From Mycobacteroides sp. LB1 (GTDB taxonomy: Bacteria > Actinomycetota > Actinomycetes > Mycobacteriales > Mycobacteriaceae): a stretch of DNA of 64,000 bases. Shown piece after piece: positions 27,239 through 36,305 of this stretch (its first letter is position 1; every line of letters starts with the position of its first letter). The stretch spans positions 682,001-746,000 of the forward strand of contig NZ_JACCFF010000001.1 in NCBI RefSeq assembly GCF_013449725.1, written 5' to 3'. Made by a program: the position numbers and the translations under genes. A model generated the notes under the pieces. It saw only the letters and a list, made by a program, of their open reading frames with translations, was not told the origin of the DNA and did no database searches.

Positions 27239-27583
27239 ATGGCCAAGAAGGTCACCGTAACCCTCGTAGATGATGTCGATGGCGAAGCCACTGCCGATGA
27301 ATCCGTGGAATTTGGCCTCGACGGCATCACGTATGAGATTGATCTTTCGTCCAAGAATGCTGAGAAGCTACGCAAACAGCTCTCCACTTGGGTTGAACAT
27401 GCCCGCAAGGTGAGCGGCCGTCGTCACGGACGTGGCGGCTTGGGTTCGAGTCGGAAGCGGCCAAGCATCGATCGTGAACAAAGCTCCGCGATCCGCGAGT
27501 GGGCTGGGAAGAACGGGCACGCCATCTCATCGCGCGGTCGCATTCCTGCTGAGGTTATTGACGCGTTCAACGCCGCGAACTAA
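27239..27583 (+). CDS. Lsr2-family nucleoid protein
   Basis: 114 residues. N-terminal dimerisation domain [15 protein letters not shown] with [20 protein letters not shown], and a C-terminal DNA-binding domain ending [14 protein letters not shown], which holds the RGR minor-groove motif. Lsr2 is the mycobacterial H-NS-like silencer of AT-rich foreign DNA. An element-borne copy could silence cargo or mask the island from the host. ATG 27239 was chosen over the ORF start 9 bases upstream because MAKKVTVTL is the family N-terminus. Confidence 0.9.
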   Translation: MAKKVTVTLVDDVDGEATADESVEFGLDGITYEIDLSSKNAEKLRKQLSTWVEHARKVSGRRHGRGGLGSSRKRPSIDREQSSAIREWAGKNGHAISSRGRIPAEVIDAFNAAN

Positions 27584-27624
27584 GCCGCACCGCGGGCACC
27601 ATTACGTGTGAGCTAGGAGATGCG

Positions 27625-27849
27625 ATGGTGGACTGGCACCCCGTCACCTTCTCGACCCGGATTGTCGCGGAAGCGTACCTGCCGGAACGCGGCTCCATCC
27701 TTGTGCGATTCAAGAATGATGGAGTCGAGTGGGAATACAAGAACTGCTCGCTGGAGACATGGAAAGCATTCACCGCACCCGGCCAGTCTCGGGGCGAGTT
27801 CATCCATGACGTACTTGATCACAAACCGCACGGCGAATGGCGTGGATGA
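27625..27849 (+). CDS. KTSC-domain small protein
   Basis: 74 residues. AEAYLPERGSILVRFKNDGV, then WEYKNCSLETWKAF and SRGEFIHDVLD, fits the KTSC domain, a small fold often attached to or near nucleic-acid enzymes. ATG 27625. Downstream of Lsr2 by 41 bases, probably the same transcript. Confidence 0.65.
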   Translation: MVDWHPVTFSTRIVAEAYLPERGSILVRFKNDGVEWEYKNCSLETWKAFTAPGQSRGEFIHDVLDHKPHGEWRG

Positions 27850-27931
27850 AACACTTAAGCCACACAAGAGGATTCGTCACGCTATTCGATGCAGTATACC
27901 AATCAGACTGAATCACTGAAGGTTGAAGCAG

Positions 27932-28417
27932 TCAGTCCTCCCCCAGCACCAGCTGGTTCAGGTATCCATCAAATGAGTCGGCGACGAATGTCTCCGGATC
28001 ACATTCAGAGTCAATCACGATGATGGCGGGGTCTGTGCGCAGCCCGGCCTGATCGGTCAGTGAGCGGCGATAGTCAAGGCACAGGTCCCAATGGCCGTCT
28101 CCGTCAAAGGGAATCACCCATTCCGCCCCGGTCGGCCGCGACGGAAAATCCGGGTCCTCATGCCACCAGGCGGCCTTCTCGATGCGATCTGAGCCTGGGC
28201 CGATACCCCGGATGAGGTGGTGGGTGGTGTTGTAGTTCCGTTCATCGGGAAAGCAGACTCGCAGCACACCGCCGTTCTGAAGACGGAGCAGATGGACCAA
28301 CGACTCGGGTAATCGCACACCGAGTTGACGCTCAGCGGAATCGAGCAGCTCATCAGTCAAGGGCGATTGGGTTCGCAAAGGGGCAGGTGGCACTCTCCAC
28401 ACCTGAGCCGGATCCAT
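27932..28417 (-). CDS. SMI1/KNR4 (SUKH) family protein
   Basis: 161 residues. The SUKH pattern is visible: LLDSAERQLGVRLPESLVHL, LLRLQNGGVL, then WVIPFDGDGHWDLCLDY and IIVIDSECDP. SUKH proteins commonly act as immunity proteins against nuclease or other polymorphic toxins. No cognate toxin is adjacent on the same strand; the GH-E toxin lies about 1 kb away. Confidence 0.75.
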   Translation of the reverse strand: MDPAQVWRVPPAPLRTQSPLTDELLDSAERQLGVRLPESLVHLLRLQNGGVLRVCFPDERNYNTTHHLIRGIGPGSDRIEKAAWWHEDPDFPSRPTGAEWVIPFDGDGHWDLCLDYRRSLTDQAGLRTDPAIIVIDSECDPETFVADSFDGYLNQLVLGED

Positions 28418-28438
28418 GCTGCACCACGCTACGTTCCC

Positions 28439-28705
28439 CTACGTAGATAACGAAGTGCTGGATGAGGGGGCCTGCCCCTCAAGTCTGGCCACTACCTGAC
28501 TCAACTTGGTACCCATGGCCCGAGCAACATGCCCTAGTTCAATGACATCCAGCCGCCGTTCGCCGGATTCGTATTTACTCACGAAAGACTGTGGAACGTC
28601 TAGCCGCTCGGCCATCTGAACTTGTGTCAGACCCGCTTCACCACGCATCTGCCGCAGCAGCGCACACAGGCGCTGATACTCGGCCGACACGATGGACTTG
28701 TCCAC
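28439..28705 (-). CDS. XRE-family HTH regulator
   Basis: 88 residues from GTG 28705. The HTH is clear (GLTQVQMAERLDVPQSFVSK, then YESGERRLDVIELGHVARAM). The SUKH gene lies 21 bases downstream. A longer in-frame start at 28804 lacks family support. Confidence 0.75.
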   Translation of the reverse strand: MDKSIVSAEYQRLCALLRQMRGEAGLTQVQMAERLDVPQSFVSKYESGERRLDVIELGHVARAMGTKLSQVVARLEGQAPSSSTSLST

Positions 28706-28857
28706 GCGACAAGCGCACTCTTGCACTAGCTGATATCCCAATTTAGGATATCGCGTGATCGTCGAGCAGCGATCCCCGGTCGGCGATTGCTGCGATAGCG
28801 GCACTACCTCTGTAGTGTGTCTGCCATCACTTAGCTACAGCAGAGGGAGGACTGTGC

Positions 28858-29172
28858 ATGGGTGGCGTACTGCGAGCCGATCTTGAGGCGCTCGCCAGAT
28901 TGGGGACTCAGATTGATGCCCTGGTTGGTGAGATGCGTAGCGACATACCCACAGGTGCAGCTTCACAGGGGGCGAGTCCCGCGCTGGTGGTATTGCAGCA
29001 ACTAACCACCCAGACCTTGCCGAACGTGGGCCACACCTATATGGGTTGGATGGGTGCGTTCGGGCAGGTTTCCGATGCGTTCGCCCGCGGCATGATCGAA
29101 AACGAAGAGCACGGCATCGCCGTCATACGCTCGATCGGCAACACGTCCCACAATCCGACAGCACACAGCTAG
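28858..29172 (+). CDS. Small WXG100/EspC-like type VII secretion-associated protein
   Basis: 104 residues, helical, no signal peptide. It has an N-terminal helix (LEALARLGTQIDALVGEMRS) and a C-terminal helix (QVSDAFARGMIENEEHG), like ESX-1-associated EspC/DUF2580 partners. It ends 9 bases before the WXG-type toxin gene and is probably a secretion partner or chaperone for it. Confidence 0.6.
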   Translation: MGGVLRADLEALARLGTQIDALVGEMRSDIPTGAASQGASPALVVLQQLTTQTLPNVGHTYMGWMGAFGQVSDAFARGMIENEEHGIAVIRSIGNTSHNPTAHS

Positions 29173-29181
29173 GGGTCTGTG

Positions 29182-31131
29182 ATGGCGGGGGCAACGAAAT
29201 CGGGGATGCTGGCTGTTGACGCCAATTCCTACCGCCCCCTGCTCGATGGCGTGAAGTCTTTGGTGGCCAAGTACGAGCAGCGGGTGTCCACGTTCAAGGG
29301 ATACGTCGATAAGCCTGGCGGCACCTACTGGGAGGGGCAGACCGCTACAGCGGGACAAAACAATGCCGCTGATGGCTGGAAAACGATCGCTCGCATCCAG
29401 GATCTGGGCGATAGATACCACCAGAGCGCAGGGCCACTTGTCGACTACACAATTCTGCCGGCGCTGGTCAACGGGCAGATCATGATTCACAATGCCGAAC
29501 GCCAGCCCGGTGTCACGGTCAATGAAGACCTGTCAATGACGTACACCCCACCCGAGGGGATGAGCAAAGAGCAGGCGGAGAGGAACGCCAAGACTGTCGC
29601 CGATGCGGCCAAGGAGCTCAAGGCATCCGGAGATAAGTGGTGGGACGGCGACCAGCAGGTCAAACACCTCACCGAGAGCGTCATCAAAGACGTAGAGAAC
29701 GAAGTCAACAGTGCCGCAGGCACATTCGATATCGGCAAAGCAGTCAAAGACACCGCGCCCCGCACGACGGACCCGAACGCCACCACCGTCAACTACAAGG
29801 ACCTGTACCCCAAGACCGCCGCTCCGGCGAGTACCGAAGCAGCAGCCGCAACCGCCACTGACCCGAACGCACCTGTCCTCGGTCCACCAGCGTCCGGCGA
29901 CAAACCGATCAAGCCTGATCCGACCGCTGGCGCGTTCACCGGCTCGCTGAACAAAATGGGCATCACCGAGCCCAAGAGCCCGGTGGACAAACCTGCGCCT
30001 CCGCCAGATGCGCGCACCGTGCCCGCACCCAAGCTGGACATGAACAACCCCGCCGACAAGGCCGCTATCGATAAATTCCGCAGCATCCTGTCCACGCAGC
30101 TCCCGCCCGATCAGGTGGAGGCAAAGGTGGCCGAAGCCATCAAGGGCGCGCAACAGGACCGTCCCATGGTCACAACACCCGAACCCGGCACCCCGCCAGA
30201 GCGTCACCAAGAGTCATTCAGCGAGGCGTTCCACAACTCGTGGGACAAGGGCATCAAAGGTGTTCAGGACTTGGTGGGCGCCAACGGACTTGAGACAGCC
30301 AAAGACGCCTGGAAAGACATGGGCACGGGCATCAAGGACAGTTTCGGCGAGCTAGCCCACCCCACGGAAGTCACCCCCGAACGGGTCGAAAACCTCCAAC
30401 GAATGCTCGACAACCCCAAAGCATTCCTGGGTGAACAGGCAGCCATCGCCGCCCAAGCCGCCGCCACCGCACCATTGGGCGGGGAAGCCGCACTCGCTCG
30501 TGCCGGACTGGAAGACGCTGCCGTCACCGGGGTGCGCGGTGAACTCACCCACGGCCTACCTGAACCCCATACGCCGGTCGCAGGACACGCCGCCACCGAA
30601 ATCCTAAGTGGCGGAACCCATCCCACCCCCGTGGTGGATCACCCCGCCCCCTCGGCGGAGCATCCAAGCGGTCCATTCCCGCCGCACGGGGAACCCGGCA
30701 GTTACGCGTACGACGATGACGGCAACCGCCTTAGGTATGCGAATGACAGGCCAGATTACGGGCCGGGTCAACTGGAAAAGACCTGGGATATCACACGCGA
30801 AGAACAGTTGGGAGACATCGGCAATGGTCGATTAAATCTGCCGAAGCCCGAAGATGGCCAGCAATGGGTTCAGCTACATCCCAATGGTCCAACTAAGGAC
30901 GATTGGGTTATTGAGAACGGTCACCGACTCATTGACTGGCAGCCTGGTGAACCACGCAGGGGCCTATGGGATATGGGACATGTCAATGGTGACGAATACC
31001 GTATACTGGAGAAACAATACCTCAATGGTGAAATCACCTTTGAGGAATATATGGGTCAGTATCGCGATCCGTATAACTATCGAGTACAAGACCCGTACCG
31101 GAATCAGTCCCATATTGACGAAGGACCGTAA
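29182..31131 (+). CDS. WXG-type polymorphic toxin with C-terminal GH-E nuclease
   Basis: 649 residues from ATG 29182. The N-terminal helical WXG-type domain contains TYWEGQTAT (W-x-G) and would target the protein to the type VII secretion system. A Pro/Ala-rich linker follows (about 200-330), then helices. The C-terminal toxin is a GH-E nuclease of the HNH/ENDO VII superfamily: GLWDMGHVNGDEYRILE, then GEITFEEYMGQYRDPYNYR and NQSHIDEGP. Base composition drops in AT-rich direction over the toxin tip, as expected when tips are exchanged. Two immunity candidates follow. Confidence 0.8.
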   Translation: MAGATKSGMLAVDANSYRPLLDGVKSLVAKYEQRVSTFKGYVDKPGGTYWEGQTATAGQNNAADGWKTIARIQDLGDRYHQSAGPLVDYTILPALVNGQIMIHNAERQPGVTVNEDLSMTYTPPEGMSKEQAERNAKTVADAAKELKASGDKWWDGDQQVKHLTESVIKDVENEVNSAAGTFDIGKAVKDTAPRTTDPNATTVNYKDLYPKTAAPASTEAAAATATDPNAPVLGPPASGDKPIKPDPTAGAFTGSLNKMGITEPKSPVDKPAPPPDARTVPAPKLDMNNPADKAAIDKFRSILSTQLPPDQVEAKVAEAIKGAQQDRPMVTTPEPGTPPERHQESFSEAFHNSWDKGIKGVQDLVGANGLETAKDAWKDMGTGIKDSFGELAHPTEVTPERVENLQRMLDNPKAFLGEQAAIAAQAAATAPLGGEAALARAGLEDAAVTGVRGELTHGLPEPHTPVAGHAATEILSGGTHPTPVVDHPAPSAEHPSGPFPPHGEPGSYAYDDDGNRLRYANDRPDYGPGQLEKTWDITREEQLGDIGNGRLNLPKPEDGQQWVQLHPNGPTKDDWVIENGHRLIDWQPGEPRRGLWDMGHVNGDEYRILEKQYLNGEITFEEYMGQYRDPYNYRVQDPYRNQSHIDEGP

Positions 31132-31155
31132 TTAGCGATGGGGAGGTGAGTTACA

Positions 31156-31668
31156 TTGAGTTTGTCGCACGTTGCCAAGACTGGCTCTTACGAAGATTTC
31201 TTAAAAGAGTACACCCCCTCAGACGCTAAATGGATTTCGATCACTGGCAGGAATCTCCTCTTTCAGTCAGTGTCTAATAGGGACGTTGAGGCCCGTGTGG
31301 ACATCACAATGCGCCTGTTGGACGATGGTGCCGACCCGTCGATAGCCCCCGACAATGTGAACGTGCTGCACGTACTCTTCGACCAACGCACCCATGACCC
31401 TGCTCATGAGGCTCCAATGCTCCGCCGTCTCATTGAAGGTGGAGCTGACATAAATCTGTTCTCTAAGCGATCAGGGCCTCCGCTAGCCTGCCTCATCGAG
31501 CACGGCCCTTCACCGGAAAGTGCGTGCATACCGTTTTACGACGTGATCTTCGATCAACCGAACCTTAATCTGACGTACCCCTACTTGCGTGATCTTATTT
31601 TCAACTCTGCGTGGAACCTGCCCATACTGCGCGAGCGAGTACTAGCCTACGAGTCGGCAAAGAGCTAG
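31156..31668 (+). CDS. Ankyrin-repeat-like immunity protein
   Basis: 170 residues from TTG 31156, with a strong GGGGAGGTGAG site. Ankyrin-type stretches are present: RLLDDGADPSIAPDNVNVLH and RLIEGGADINLF. Ankyrin immunity proteins are known beside nuclease toxins. Its position 24 bases after the toxin makes it the first immunity candidate. Confidence 0.65.
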   Translation: MSLSHVAKTGSYEDFLKEYTPSDAKWISITGRNLLFQSVSNRDVEARVDITMRLLDDGADPSIAPDNVNVLHVLFDQRTHDPAHEAPMLRRLIEGGADINLFSKRSGPPLACLIEHGPSPESACIPFYDVIFDQPNLNLTYPYLRDLIFNSAWNLPILRERVLAYESAKS

Positions 31669-31678
31669 GGTTGTAGAT

Positions 31679-32065
31679 ATGGCTGAATATGTCGAATTCA
31701 TTCCACATTCCGGCGCCTGCTTAGCTACCAAAAATGTGTTGGAACGACGTGGCAAAGTACGTTGGATGGTGCGAGTTCCATCCACGGGCGGTGCCGATAA
31801 CGGCTGGCAGATAATGAGCCACATCGATACCGGCGAATACCTTAATGATAAAGACAACTGGCAGATCGTAGCTTTCAACGATGTGTGCAACATCGAGCCC
31901 GCACTAGTGGGTATCTACGACTTTCCAGTTGGGTCTGATTTGCAAGTGGTACGAGATGAGCGCGGCATTAGCATCTACGACACCCCCACAGGCCGACAAA
32001 TACCAGTCGAAGAGTTCTACTTACCGCCTCAGTACCGAGACGGCGCGCAGCGAAAAGAAGATTAG
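31679..32065 (+). CDS. DUF2185 / Imm33-like protein
   Basis: 128 residues. GACLATKNVLERRGKVRWMV, then NGWQIMSHIDTGEYL, fits the DUF2185 (Imm33-like) family, whose members sit in polymorphic toxin loci. It is 11 bases after the ankyrin protein. Either this or the ankyrin protein, or both, may neutralise the GH-E toxin. Confidence 0.7.
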   Translation: MAEYVEFIPHSGACLATKNVLERRGKVRWMVRVPSTGGADNGWQIMSHIDTGEYLNDKDNWQIVAFNDVCNIEPALVGIYDFPVGSDLQVVRDERGISIYDTPTGRQIPVEEFYLPPQYRDGAQRKED

Positions 32066-32269
32066 CAGAGTTGGGCGTACCCATGGTCTGAATATCCCCC
32101 TTGTGGAATGATGAGCGCGAATTTCCGCCCACAGCGGACACCCATACAGCGCGTAACGCCCTATTCATTTCGGCTGGCTGTTTGCCTGTACGGGCTAAGC
32201 GGTAGGAGCAACTTGATACTGCAGCCACCCAACTACCCGAAGACTCTAGTCAACTCTCTAACATCTTTA

Positions 32270-32275
32270 TATAAT
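32270..32275 (+). promoter_or_regulatory. Candidate -10 element of the CBASS operon
   Basis: TATAAT, 26 bases before the S-4TM start, in an AT-rich stretch (ATGTACATAAATTACAT) that also contains 5-bp inverted arms. No clear -35 was found. Confidence 0.45.
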
Positions 32276-32300
32276 GTACATAAATTACATAAGGGGGTTC

Positions 32301-33230
32301 ATGACATCACAAACTCCAGAAGACTACGAACCGCCGCCTGGATCTGAGATCGCCGCGAATCAGAACTCCTTGGCAGCGTTGAGGTTATTGCTCGCCCAGC
32401 GGCGGTTATATAGCCAATCAAAACGCTGGCTCGGACTACGCTGGCTTGGGATGTTGGTAATCGCTTTAGCCGCACCGATCTTGTCTGTCGCGAAGCCGGA
32501 AACAGCCGTCATATCAGGCGCCGTAGCCGGGGCGTGGATCTTCCTAGGACGTACTGCGCTCTATCGACTTGAACAGAAAAAAGTCGAGCAGGCTGCCGCT
32601 GTTCAGGAAATCTTCGATCTCCACGTTTTTGGCATGCCCTCGAGCGGAAGCCGAGCCTCCCTTCCTTCGCTAGAAGAAATCTCTCTTATCGCCGGGCCCG
32701 ATTCCGGTATCTCCAAAGCTGCAACGGATGCAAAGCTTATCGATTGGTATCCAATCGATAACACTCAGGGCGGTCGACTCACCGTTGCAATCTGCCAGCG
32801 CGCAAACGTTTCATATTCAGATCGCCTCCTTAAGTCAACTGCAACAGTGTGGATCGCAGGGATGGCTGTCTGGGCAGTCGCCTTGGTAGCTGTATCTATC
32901 TACTTCAACCTCAGTTCGTCGCAACTTCTCTTAGGCATCGTTCTTCCATTGCTACCAGCCTTCCTCGACGTATGGGAATATTGGCGGGCGATACGCAGAG
33001 CGGCAGTAGATAGACGCGATCTCGTCACGACAATCGAGCAACGAATTACTACTGGCGCGAAGGGGCTTGAGCCCGAGGACATGCTCGTCTGGCAAGGACG
33101 GATATTCGAACTTCGACGTAGCGCACCGCAAGTGCCCGACATAATCTACTGGCTATCGAGAAAGCGAAACGAACTAGCTATGAGATCGGCAGCAGAACAG
33201 TTGAGAACGAAAGCTAAGGGGGAAGAATAG
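32301..33230 (+). CDS. S-4TM pore-forming effector (CBASS)
   Basis: 309 residues from ATG 32301, which has AAGGGGG upstream. Two pairs of membrane helices: WLGMLVIALAAPILSVA with AVISGAVAGAWIFLG, and WIAGMAVWAVALVAVSIYF with LLLGIVLPLLPAFLDVW, separated by a soluble domain. This is the S-4TM layout of predicted effectors that are switched on by cyclic oligonucleotides and permeabilise the membrane in abortive infection. The CD-NTase gene begins 2 bases after its stop. Confidence 0.8.
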   Translation: MTSQTPEDYEPPPGSEIAANQNSLAALRLLLAQRRLYSQSKRWLGLRWLGMLVIALAAPILSVAKPETAVISGAVAGAWIFLGRTALYRLEQKKVEQAAAVQEIFDLHVFGMPSSGSRASLPSLEEISLIAGPDSGISKAATDAKLIDWYPIDNTQGGRLTVAICQRANVSYSDRLLKSTATVWIAGMAVWAVALVAVSIYFNLSSSQLLLGIVLPLLPAFLDVWEYWRAIRRAAVDRRDLVTTIEQRITTGAKGLEPEDMLVWQGRIFELRRSAPQVPDIIYWLSRKRNELAMRSAAEQLRTKAKGEE

Positions 33231-33232
33231 AT

Positions 33233-34111
33233 ATGGCTTTAACTACCGCTTCGGCATTTGATGAGTTCTATGACGATATTAAAGAGGACGATGCAATACG
33301 TCGGAAAGTAAGTGATCGCCGGGAAAATGTAGTGGCATCCCTCAAAAATGCGTTCCCCTCAAGTGCCACGATGCAGTTCCAGTCCGCGAAGCTGATCGGA
33401 TCTCTGGGGAGGCACACTGCCAGTCGGCCATTTGAAGACATGGACTTACTGGTTCATCTCCATGTAGACGAGGATCTATGGGCATCAAAATATCAGTATA
33501 ATTCAAGCGATTTTCTTTACCGAGCACGAAATAGCCTGACAGGAAGCTCGACTGTCAAGAAGATCGGCGCAAGAGGCCAAGCCATTCGGCTGTTTTATTC
33601 AGATGGGCTAGTTGTCGACGTTGCCGCAGTTGTGAAGATCACCACCGGCGGCTACAAGATTCCTGATGGTACCGGTGGGTGGCTATACACCAATCCGCTT
33701 GAGCATGAGACATACATGAACCGGCGTAACTCGGAACTAGATAGCAATCTCAAGCGATTCGTAGTGATTGCCAAGCAGTGGAATAGGGCGCACAGCTCTC
33801 ATCTAACTTCGTTCCACGTTGAGATGATGGCTGCACGGACATTCGTGAAATTAGGAACGAATCGGCGAGAAGCTCTGCGGTCATTCTTCAACTACAATCA
33901 ACACAATCTCAGTGTGGAGGATCCTGCCGGTTATGGCGGCGATTTGTCCTCTTATCTAACGTGGACCACGCGAGACCTGGTCAATACAGCGCTAGGCGCT
34001 GCCCGCGATCGCGCCGACCTTGCACTTGCCGCAGAGAATCGCGGCGATCATCGTGAGGCAATTCGACACTGGGGAATCATTCTGGGATCTCGATTTCCCG
34101 CATATGGATGA
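33233..34111 (+). CDS. CD-NTase (cGAS/DncV-like nucleotidyltransferase)
   Basis: 292 residues. The active site is intact: GSLGRHTASRPFEDMDLLV (G56-S57 with D69 and D71) and a third acid in LVVDVAAVV (D129). It would make a cyclic oligonucleotide upon phage infection to activate the adjacent S-4TM protein. Terminal REAIRHWGIILGSRFPAYG is a normal CD-NTase ending. No E2/JAB or HORMA/TRIP13 genes are adjacent, so this is a minimal (type I) CBASS. Confidence 0.85.
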   Translation: MALTTASAFDEFYDDIKEDDAIRRKVSDRRENVVASLKNAFPSSATMQFQSAKLIGSLGRHTASRPFEDMDLLVHLHVDEDLWASKYQYNSSDFLYRARNSLTGSSTVKKIGARGQAIRLFYSDGLVVDVAAVVKITTGGYKIPDGTGGWLYTNPLEHETYMNRRNSELDSNLKRFVVIAKQWNRAHSSHLTSFHVEMMAARTFVKLGTNRREALRSFFNYNQHNLSVEDPAGYGGDLSSYLTWTTRDLVNTALGAARDRADLALAAENRGDHREAIRHWGIILGSRFPAYG

Positions 34112-34296
34112 GATGGCGCGCCGACGGCTGCCGAGATGTCGACATCGGGCTTTGAAAAGAGTCAAATCGAATCAGCTTGCCGAAACTGAATCGCTACTTA
34201 AAAAGCGATTCCAGGTGGCGAATCGCCCTCAGCATTTGCCCTGCACCGAATGCAGCTCCGCTGCGGTTACGGACGTAACTTGGCCGGGTGAATCCC

Positions 34297-34971
34297 TTAG
34301 CCTGCCGGGCGATTGACGCAGTCTTTGTGCAGCGCCCCTTGGCGGAAGGAGTCCAAACCCGCACGATCCAGGCACGCCTGAGTGAGTCCCACGATTTGCA
34401 GGTTTCCGTGCTGGCCGTACCGGCTCATGATCTTGCCTGGGTCCCACACTGCGCATACATCGGTAGGTAGTGCGCTGCCGTAGCTTCTGCATTTGTTGGT
34501 CAATTCCGTTACCCAGCTACGCGAGAAGCAACCGACTTTGAGCTCATCCATGCCGTTATCGCCCGGCTGCACGACCCAGTAGGAACTGTTGCCCGCGGCA
34601 CAGTCGTTGGCACCTTCCCAGTAGTTCATCAGCCACGAGCCATCCCAGTACGGCTGCTCCGTTTCGGCCGGAGCTGCTGTGTACGTCCGAGGACTCCGCG
34701 TCGGCAGAGTTGCTGCCGTCGTGGGTTGCGCCCACGTCATGCTGGGAACTGTGGGGTTGAACGCGCTGCCTGCGTATGGCCGAGAGCTGTGTGTGGTGTC
34801 GGTTTTGCCACGATCAGGTCCGCACTGCCCCAACAGAAAAAAGGCCACGATTCCCACCAGCCCGAGCCCGCCGATGGTTCCACCCACACCCCGTTGATGT
34901 GGCCGCACTTGGACGGCCCGGCCACTCGCAAGATGCCGAGTGTGTCCACGTACGTTATGTTTACGCACCAT
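34297..34971 (-). CDS. Membrane protein with the same Cys-rich ectodomain as the kinase
   Basis: 224 residues: basic cytoplasmic N-terminus, one helix (GGLGLVGIVAFFLLGQ), a Thr/Ser/Pro-rich linker, and an outside domain of about 115 residues with conserved cysteines. The outside domain (YWDGSWLMNYWEGANDC, YWVVQPGD, VGCFSRSWV, CAVWDPGKIMSRYG) matches the outer part of the protein kinase at 36306-37895. It is probably a second sensor or ligand partner. No enzyme motif. Confidence 0.7.
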   Translation of the reverse strand: MVRKHNVRGHTRHLASGRAVQVRPHQRGVGGTIGGLGLVGIVAFFLLGQCGPDRGKTDTTHSSRPYAGSAFNPTVPSMTWAQPTTAATLPTRSPRTYTAAPAETEQPYWDGSWLMNYWEGANDCAAGNSSYWVVQPGDNGMDELKVGCFSRSWVTELTNKCRSYGSALPTDVCAVWDPGKIMSRYGQHGNLQIVGLTQACLDRAGLDSFRQGALHKDCVNRPAG

Positions 34972-35091
34972 ATTCGCTCCCCACGCTCACGACCCCGTAC
35001 CTGAGCCCATCCTTCTCATACATCTGCCGCTGTAAGGTGCCCGGCACCTTCACTGCGAATGCCTCTGATTTATAGCAGAGGAGTACGACAA

Positions 35092-36252
35092 ATGCCTCTA
35101 ACTGCGCAAATGCAGATCGTTGCTCTCAGTCAGGCCATACGAACGCCGTTGCCAGAAGGGCCTCATAGCGGCACGGGCACGCAGATCGGCGAAGTTTTCG
35201 TATTTGTGCGCAGCACAGCGATTCTGAAGGAGGCGAGGCGGTACAGCGCCTCTCCTGCCACACCGCACCCGGCGCAAGGATGTTCATGCGCAGCTCTGTC
35301 CGGTCTCAATGCGACGATGAACAGCATGAAGCGGATCTCAGGGCAGGGGTACCAGGCTCTCCGTGACGCACTGGCTGTCACCACTTGGTACAAGAAACAG
35401 TTCGAGAGGCTGCTACGCGATGCACTGCGGGCGCACTCAGAGTTGTTGACAGGCCTCGACTTCAATAACGCGACGAAGCGCGAGACCGCTGACACTTTGG
35501 TGGACCGGCTGATGACCGATGAAACCACCTATCAGTCAACGACGATCGATCTGATGACTGAACTCGCCGGGATGAAGCATTTCCCCGATATCGAGGCAAT
35601 CAAGGACCGTCCTGATCGTGAATTGCGATTGCAACAAGCCCGGCAGGCGGTCACGCGGCTGCAGGATTTCCTCAGTCCGTATCTGGCAGGCGTCGAATCC
35701 AACGCAAGGTCAGTCGCTGCCAAGAAGGCGCACGCAGAAGAACAAGATCGGCGCAGACGTTTTTCCGATGAGCTCTCGAACCTCCGGGAGCGCTACATAG
35801 CGATGCACGACGCCGGCGACCCCCACAAGCGAGGCAAGGACTTCGAAATCCTCCTGGCAGACTTGTTCTTGCTCTTCGACATGGAGCCTCGACTCAGCTA
35901 TAGCCTTCCGCACGAGCAGATCGACGGGTCGTTGAGTTTCGATACCGACGACTACATCGTTGAGGCACGTTGGCGCAAAGAACCCACCGAGCCAGGCGAT
36001 CTACATATCTTCAAAGCCAAAGTAGAAACGAAGGGGCGCAACGCACTTGGCATCTTTGTCAGTGTTAACGGATTCACTGCCGGGGCCTTGGAACTCTACT
36101 CGTCCACGAGCCCATTCATCGTCTTCACCGGAGACGATATCTACACGGTCCTTGATGGCCGCATCACACTGGACGACCTTCTCCGCCAGAAGAAACGGCA
36201 CGTCAACGAAACCGGCAACTGCTACCTCCCGGCCCGGGGACTCACGGCTTGA
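35092..36252 (+). CDS. Restriction endonuclease-like (Mrr-type) protein
   Basis: 386 residues from ATG 35092, with GAGGAG upstream. A helical N-terminal region (about 100-230) precedes a PD-(D/E)xK-like nuclease core: RGKDFEILLADLFLLFDMEP, then HEQIDGSLSFDTDDYIVEARWR, where the Asp of QIDG and the E-x-R pair would be the metal site (E-x-R instead of the usual E-x-K). It lies next to the kinase triad and convergent to it. The role in cleaving DNA is inferred. Confidence 0.65.
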   Translation: MPLTAQMQIVALSQAIRTPLPEGPHSGTGTQIGEVFVFVRSTAILKEARRYSASPATPHPAQGCSCAALSGLNATMNSMKRISGQGYQALRDALAVTTWYKKQFERLLRDALRAHSELLTGLDFNNATKRETADTLVDRLMTDETTYQSTTIDLMTELAGMKHFPDIEAIKDRPDRELRLQQARQAVTRLQDFLSPYLAGVESNARSVAAKKAHAEEQDRRRRFSDELSNLRERYIAMHDAGDPHKRGKDFEILLADLFLLFDMEPRLSYSLPHEQIDGSLSFDTDDYIVEARWRKEPTEPGDLHIFKAKVETKGRNALGIFVSVNGFTAGALELYSSTSPFIVFTGDDIYTVLDGRITLDDLLRQKKRHVNETGNCYLPARGLTA

Positions 36253-36305
36253 CTGGTGCGCGAATGCACTGTTACGCACTATCGAGGGAGCTTCATCCGG
36301 TCTTT

